Shown here: piece by piece, positions 60,067 to 64,000 of the stretch
Layout of the letters: every line of letters starts with the position of its first letter
Numbering within the stretch: position 1 is the stretch's first letter
DNA from: JAOTZA01 sp965224065
GTDB lineage: Bacteria > Acidobacteriota > Thermoanaerobaculia > Multivoradales > JAHEKO01
Length of the DNA stretch: 64,000 nt
Assembly: GCA_965224065.1 (NCBI GenBank)
Contig: CBDCYF010000005.1
Location: forward strand, 1,302,001-1,366,000
Reading direction: 5' to 3'
Made by a program: the position numbers and the translations under genes
Notes under the pieces: generated by a model
The model's input: only the letters and a program-made list of their open reading frames with translations
Database searches by the model: none
What the model was told of the DNA's origin: nothing

Positions 60067-61827
60067 TCAACGCCATAGAAAATCCGGCGATACAAAAAGC
60101 AGACCCACCATCGTCTGTAACCGGTCCCGCAGCTCCGACTCCGTATCGAGCGGCAGGTCAAAATCCGGGTTGACCCCTTGCGCCATGAGATCGACCACCT
60201 CCTGCCGGTCAACGGCGCTCATCGGACGACCCAAGACACGGTCGATCCAGAAATCGGCCAGGGCGCTGGCCGAGCGCACACCAGCCGGGGTCTGAGCAAA
60301 GGCGTCCAGTCGGTAGTTTCCGGAGGGATCTTCGACGTCGATGAGCCAGTTCGTGAGCTTCCAGCTCAGTACCCGGGCGCCCGAGCTCACCCACGCTTCG
60401 CTGAAGTCCGGGTACCCGTTGGGTGGATGCCAGGCGAACGGGTAGTGCCCTGTGTTGTAGAACAGCCAATCAAACGTGTTGGTGTCCGGGTCGCCGTCGA
60501 CAAACGGAAAATCCGCGCCGCCGGCGCGCAGCGCGCTCACCACGATCTCAAACGGTCTTTTGACCTTGACCGCCCACGTCGAGCGAAATTCGGCCGACAG
60601 CAGCACCGTGCGCACGACCTGGGCGATCTGGTCCGGAGCGGCGGTCTGAGCCAGAAAGACCTGTGCGGCCGCGCTGACGACGCTCTCGGGCGGAAAATCA
60701 CCGATCAGACGGCGGCAGATCTTGCGCGCCACAAAGGTCGCGGTCCCCGGATGGTTGGCGAGGATGTCCAGCACATCCTGGCCGTCCTTTTCCGCCGGTT
60801 GGCTCGCGGGAAGCTGAACGCCCAGCACATTCTTGGCCGAGTCGTCGTGCCATCCGGCGCGGTAGAAGAAGCTCGCGTCCCCGGTCTCCAAGTCCCACCA
60901 GGGGTTGGCGTCGATCGACCAGCCGGTGAGACACCGCGTGACGGCGAAGACATCCTCGTCCACAAACCCGGCTTGCAGACCCTGCGCGTCGGTCGGCACC
61001 TGATTCCTGGGCACGGCGCCGTAGTAGTTCTCATCGCCGAGCGTGTGGAGCTCCATCAGCTCCCGCGCGTAGTTCTCGTTGGGGCCGTCGGCTGAGTTGA
61101 GCCAGTTGTCGAGGTACAGCAACATCGGCGCGCTCTTCGCCACCGCTTCCAGCATGGCGCGAAAGTTGCCCAGGGCATTGGCGCGGATGACGTCTCGGTC
61201 GTAGTACACCCAGGTCGGAGCCTCGTAGAACTCCCAGCCGTAGATCGAGAAGTGGTTGTGCCAGAAGTCGACCATCACCTCGAAGAGCTGCCGCTCGCTG
61301 TAGACGGCGCGCAGAAAGGTCGCCAGGGTCGTCTCGGTGGCGGGCCGGATCCGTTCGCTCCATTCGGGGTCCGCCACCACATGGTCGGCCCAGAGCTGTG
61401 CAAGCGACTTACCGAGCGTGGTGTACCCCGACGTCGTGATGCGCGCATCGGCGGCACCGTCGTCGATCGAGCTGGGGTCGAGTTGCCGATCGACCCAAGC
61501 CGTCAGGCGCTCATCGTCGTTGGCCCCCAGCGCATCAAAAGCGGCGAGGTCGCCCGGCCGGGGACCAAATCCCGCGCGGTTGAGAAGGATGACCGCCAGC
61601 GGCGGAGTGATCACGGCCCGAGAAGCGGTCCGCGCGACCGGTTCAGCCTCCGCCGCCCCTTCCCCACGGCGCATGGCAACGTCGCCGAAGATCCTGCGCA
61701 CCGAGCGCGGCAGCGGAGCCGTCGCCACTTCGGCCACTTCTCCATTGTCCCGCCGGTTCCCCGAGCGAGCCATCTCCCGCATCAGCTCCTGGCGGCCTCG
61801 ACCGGGTTTGTGAGCGGGGCTGGGCAT
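60067..61827 (-). CDS. DUF1800 family protein
   Basis: The 586-residue protein is recognised by LLNRAGFGPRPGDLAAF, MVDFWHNHFSIYG and ENYARELMELHTLG. VFAVTRCLTGWSID, HPGTATFVARKICRRLIGDFPP and PDFLWR also match DUF1800. No convincing signal peptide is seen at the chosen ATG (61827). Internal hydrophobicity near residue 70 (AVITPPLAVILLNRAGFG) belongs to the domain start. The family is always near DUF1501 and is of unknown function. It was proposed to be exported with its partner, which is inference from co-occurrence. It is first in the DUF1800-DUF1501-3-coathanger operon. Confidence 0.88.
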   Translation of the reverse strand: MPSPAHKPGRGRQELMREMARSGNRRDNGEVAEVATAPLPRSVRRIFGDVAMRRGEGAAEAEPVARTASRAVITPPLAVILLNRAGFGPRPGDLAAFDALGANDDERLTAWVDRQLDPSSIDDGAADARITTSGYTTLGKSLAQLWADHVVADPEWSERIRPATETTLATFLRAVYSERQLFEVMVDFWHNHFSIYGWEFYEAPTWVYYDRDVIRANALGNFRAMLEAVAKSAPMLLYLDNWLNSADGPNENYARELMELHTLGDENYYGAVPRNQVPTDAQGLQAGFVDEDVFAVTRCLTGWSIDANPWWDLETGDASFFYRAGWHDDSAKNVLGVQLPASQPAEKDGQDVLDILANHPGTATFVARKICRRLIGDFPPESVVSAAAQVFLAQTAAPDQIAQVVRTVLLSAEFRSTWAVKVKRPFEIVVSALRAGGADFPFVDGDPDTNTFDWLFYNTGHYPFAWHPPNGYPDFSEAWVSSGARVLSWKLTNWLIDVEDPSGNYRLDAFAQTPAGVRSASALADFWIDRVLGRPMSAVDRQEVVDLMAQGVNPDFDLPLDTESELRDRLQTMVGLLFVSPDFLWR

Positions 61828-62070
61828 CGCGGGTCGTCGGACGTCTACTTAAAAGCCTCTGTACGCAACGGCACTATGCAATCCGTCACATCCGGCCCGC
61901 CGTGTCCCGTATTCCCCGCCGGCTTGCCGTTGACGACTAGCAACCCTCGCGCCAACCCCGTGTCGATCCAACGCCTGTCGGGAGAGCTTGTTCTTTTCTC
62001 TTTGCCGGTCGATGTCGTGCGCACTCCCCCACCGCACGAGGCGGAAAAATCATCCGGGCCGTCCCCGGCC
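61828..62070. other. Gene-free spacer between DUF1800 operon and the small secreted protein gene
   Basis: No open frame here has coding character, and I see no clear promoter. The spacer is followed by an intrinsic terminator for the gene at 62137. Confidence 0.5.
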
Positions 62071-62115
62071 AAAACAAAAAGGGCGCCCCCCGGCGAGTCG
62101 CCGATCGGGGGCGCC
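62071..62115 (-). terminator. Intrinsic terminator of the small secreted protein gene
   Basis: On the minus strand a stem GGCGCCCCC pairs with GGGGGCGCC (plus-strand arms within 62082-62115) around a GC-rich loop. It is followed by TTTTTGTTTT (plus-strand A-rich 62071-62080). It lies 21 bp after the stop of the gene at 62137. Confidence 0.85.
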
Positions 62116-62136
62116 GCAAGGCGGTCCGGTCCGGGG

Positions 62137-62448
62137 CTAGGCCTCTTGGGCCTCGACCGCCGAGACCGCGAAGTATGGACCGGCCTCGTCGTCTTCGGCC
62201 CAGCGGCCGGTCACGGCGACGGCGGATCCCAGGTGCTCGGCGAGAGCCTCCTCCTGGCCTCGCAATGAGACCTCGTCACCACTCTCCGGGTCGACCAGGA
62301 CATAACCGCCGTCCGCGTCCTCCGAAAGCTGGCCGAGGAGCGTGACCTCCTCCTCGAGCTCCGCTTCCTGGGAGACGGCGATCGCCGCCGAAACGAAGAC
62401 GAGGAGCGCCGTCGTGAGTGCGATGGTGAGTTTGTTCTTGCTTCTCAT
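62137..62448 (-). CDS. Small secreted OB-like protein (DUF5818-like)
   Basis: The 103-residue protein starts at ATG 62448, preceded by a GGAGGGGAG site. A signal peptide (KLTIALTTALLVFVSAAIAVS) ends near residue 26. The mature part is acidic and holds two short strands-rich segments: TLLGQLSEDADGGYVLVDPE and VAVTGRWAEDDEAGPYFAV. These resemble the small bOB-like DUF5818 proteins found in Acidobacteriota. It has its own terminator just downstream. Divergent from the HTH regulator at 62773 across a 324-bp spacer, so it may be a target of that regulator. Confidence 0.75.
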   Translation of the reverse strand: MRSKNKLTIALTTALLVFVSAAIAVSQEAELEEEVTLLGQLSEDADGGYVLVDPESGDEVSLRGQEEALAEHLGSAVAVTGRWAEDDEAGPYFAVSAVEAQEA

Positions 62449-62670
62449 ATCGATCTCCCCTCCGGTCGGAAGACCCGGTGCCGAGCCTCCCGAGCTCTTG
62501 TTGCGTTGAAGCTCGTCGGCCGCGATGTCCCGGCACCGGGTCGCTCGCGGCCGACGGCCAAAAGAGCAACGCCCGTGCCACGACTGGGAACCAGGCGGAA
62601 TGGCGGGAAATCGAAAGTCGGGGGGACCGGCGGCGCGCGCGATAGGAAAAAAAGTCCCCACCTGGCGACT
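62449..62670. other. Divergent spacer with no recognised gene
   Basis: The stretch next to the small secreted gene shows no coding character or known RNA. The part closest to the HTH gene carries the direct repeats described at 62671. Confidence 0.5.
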
Positions 62671-62720
62671 TTATTCTGTCGCTAACGGCTGGTTTCGCAG
62701 TCTTGTTCTGTCTCTGACGG
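62671..62720 (+). promoter_or_regulatory. 32-bp-period direct repeats upstream of the HTH regulator
   Basis: An 18-base element, TTATTCTGTCGCTAACGG (62671-62688), recurs as TTGTTCTGTCTCTGACGG (62703-62720), with 15 of 18 bases the same. The offset of 32 bp is about three helical turns. The copies end 52 bp before the HTH gene ATG in the promoter region. This is a candidate operator for autoregulation. Confidence 0.45.
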
Positions 62721-62772
62721 CATTCTCTGCAAACTCCCGCTCGCGATTCGACGGGTGCCAAGATGATCGGCA

Positions 62773-63207
62773 ATGGCCAAGGGACATCCCTACCGGGACG
62801 AACTGGTCGAGCGGATCCGCTACCTGCTCGAGCTGCACGAGATCTCTGTCACCGCCCTCGAACAGGAGAGCGGCCGGACGAGGGGGTACTTTGGTGACGC
62901 CCTGCGCGGCAACAAACGGCTGCCGATCGAGACCATCATCGAGATCCTCGAACATCTCGAGATCGACCCCAGGGAGTTCTTTTCCGGCGAGACCGAAGTG
63001 GAAAAACGGTGGCGCCTCGCCAAGGCCACCAAAGGCGAAGTCATCGCCGAAGATCCCTCGACAGATCTCCTTACCGACCTGCTGAGCCCCGGCCCGCGGG
63101 TCGACGAGGTGGCCACCGTGGTCCGCAGCCTGGTGCGCCTTCTCGATCAAAAGGGCGTCGCCACGTTCCAGGAGCTCCGCTCCGAGCTGGGCGAAGCCGG
63201 CGAGTAG
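62773..63207 (+). CDS. XRE/Cro-like HTH transcriptional regulator
   Basis: The 144-residue protein has an N-terminal helix-turn-helix (about 5-72: LVERIRYLLELHEISVTALE, SGRTRGYFGDALRGNKRLP, IETIIEILEHLEIDPREFF) of the XRE type. The C-terminal half is a charged, possibly coiled region (VEKRWRLAKATKGEVIAED, VATVVRSLVRLLDQKG) without a recognised domain. ATG 62773 fits the first residue of the helix-turn-helix. It is divergent from a small secreted protein gene, and direct repeats precede its start. Confidence 0.8.
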   Translation: MAKGHPYRDELVERIRYLLELHEISVTALEQESGRTRGYFGDALRGNKRLPIETIIEILEHLEIDPREFFSGETEVEKRWRLAKATKGEVIAEDPSTDLLTDLLSPGPRVDEVATVVRSLVRLLDQKGVATFQELRSELGEAGE

Positions 63208-63230
63208 GACAGAGCGGCTCGGACTAGCTC

Positions 63231-64000
63231 TTACTCCGGCAGACCCATCTTGCGGAGAAAAGCCGCCCAGCGGGGATCGTCGTGGAGGCTCGCGAGAGCC
63301 GGAGCCGTTTTGACCGACGCCACCCCGGGGTCGCGGTGCACGTACCCGCGCTCGAGCCACTCGAAGGCCGCGTCGGGCTCGTTGCGGTATGCGTGGACCG
63401 CCGCGATCTGAAACGCCGCGTTATCTCCGTGCTCTTCCTTGATTTGCTCCAACGCCGTATCGGCCTCTTCCGAGCGCCCCAAGTCATGGTAGACAAACGC
63501 CAACCCGATCGTTCGCCATACCGGCGAGGTCTCCTGCTCGACTTCCTCGAGCGCCGCCTCGGGACGCGACCGCCCCAGCTCGATGGCGGCCAGGCTGGTG
63601 TGAACAACCGGGACGTCCGGGTTCAGCTCCAGGAGCTTTCGGTACTGGGTTTCCGCTCCCTCCCAGCGCCGCGCGCCGCTCAAGATCGCCGCCAGCCGGA
63701 AGCGGGGTCCGCCGTTGAGCGGGTCGAGCTCGACCGCTCGCCGGCCGATCTCGATCGCTTCCTCGAGACGGCCCAGCTTCGCGAGAAGACTGGCGGCTCC
63801 GGTGAGAACATCCGCGTTGCCGGGGGCCAGCGAGCGGGCTCGGTCAAACGCCGACTCGGCGCCGGCCCAATCCCAGTCAAAACTCGTCTTGAGCTCGCCC
63901 AGAGCGAGCCAGCCCTCGGCCAGGTCCGGGTCCAGCTCGACCGCGCGGGTGGCCGCTTGCCGCGCCAGCCGGACGCCTTCGCCCATGGGGATGTATGCCT
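63231..64000 (-). CDS. TPR-repeat protein, N-terminal part beyond the window
   Basis: The minus-strand frame is open through the right edge of the window (an ATG at 63986 is internal, as coding-like sequence AYIP precedes it). About 256 residues are visible. They form consecutive TPR units: QAATRAVELDPDLAEGWLAL, RARSLAPGNADVLTGAASLL, RRAVELDPLNGGPRFRLAAI and KLLELNPDVPVVHTSLAAI. The last part, ALASLHDDPRWAAFLRKMGL, is the usual end of winged-helix/TPR or adenylate-cyclase/TPR proteins such as the one at 4721. The missing N terminus probably carries a winged helix or cyclase domain. Confidence 0.8.
   Translation of the reverse strand, partial: AYIPMGEGVRLARQAATRAVELDPDLAEGWLALGELKTSFDWDWAGAESAFDRARSLAPGNADVLTGAASLLAKLGRLEEAIEIGRRAVELDPLNGGPRFRLAAILSGARRWEGAETQYRKLLELNPDVPVVHTSLAAIELGRSRPEAALEEVEQETSPVWRTIGLAFVYHDLGRSEEADTALEQIKEEHGDNAAFQIAAVHAYRNEPDAAFEWLERGYVHRDPGVASVKTAPALASLHDDPRWAAFLRKMGLPE

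Overview
The window is a GC-rich (about 65-70% by eye), gene-dense bacterial chromosome segment. I infer Acidobacteriota, probably near Thermoanaerobaculia. The grounds are family content only: an Oar-like TonB receptor with an N-terminal carboxypeptidase-regulatory domain, CadC-like winged-helix/TPR regulators, a sulfatase-TPR lipoprotein, a DUF1800/DUF1501 pair with a 3-coathanger-type secreted protein, a DUF5818-like small protein, and dispersed GTAGGGGC-type intergenic repeats. No rRNA or marker phylogeny is available, so this placement is inference. There is one tRNA (Arg-UCG), no CRISPR array and no recognisable transposase.

Layout. 0-13 kb: a truncated sulfatase-like protein, tRNA-Arg, a PilZ/coiled-coil/NTF2 membrane protein, a DUF1579-like secreted protein and a winged-helix/TPR regulator that share a duplicated promoter block, an NRDE-coaC-coaB operon (coaBC split into two genes), and a FecA/FecR/FecI-type set (STN-TonB receptor convergent with FecR and an ECF sigma factor). 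13-18 kb: a Thr-type sulfatase-TPR lipoprotein and an Oar-like TonB receptor. 18.5-42.8 kb: a dense set of genes that fit together as peptidoglycan (cell-wall debris) salvage. These are a BadF-type amino-sugar kinase, ChbG-like deacetylase, sodium:solute symporter, NagX-like acyltransferase and HD phosphohydrolase in one 4-nt-overlap operon; a 1,348-residue exported fusion of NagZ (GH3), AmiE-like serine hydrolase and NamZ (GH171/DUF1343); an M14 carboxypeptidase; an N-acyl-D-amino-acid deacylase-like lipoprotein; two serine beta-lactamase-fold hydrolases; diaminopimelate decarboxylase; a SpmA-SpmB fusion; MurQ; and a diaminopentanoate-dehydrogenase-like enzyme. A lysine-unrelated SDR-ALDH-AraC operon interrupts this set at 29.5-33 kb.

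43-48 kb: a GAF-GGDEF-HhH diguanylate cyclase, then a FecA-like TonB receptor translationally coupled to a 47-residue Cys-rich basic microprotein. These are divergent from a Crp/Fnr regulator that has a C-terminal CxxCx5C cluster, with an FNR-type box between them. 48-57.8 kb: repeat-rich spacer, M28 peptidase, TolB-like propeller, GNAT, Rieske oxygenase, a His-rich TPR protein, an aldehyde dehydrogenase, a DUF1295 remnant and an MBL-fold hydrolase. 57.8-64 kb: 3-coathanger protein, DUF1501, DUF1800, small secreted protein, HTH regulator and a truncated TPR protein.

How the genes work together (inference): the triple fusion would trim imported or extracellular muropeptides to GlcNAc, MurNAc and peptides. 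The symporter and kinase would take up and phosphorylate the sugars, and MurQ would remove the lactyl ether of MurNAc-6P. The D-deacylase, carboxypeptidase and serine hydrolases would process the stem peptide, and LysA would turn released meso-DAP into lysine.
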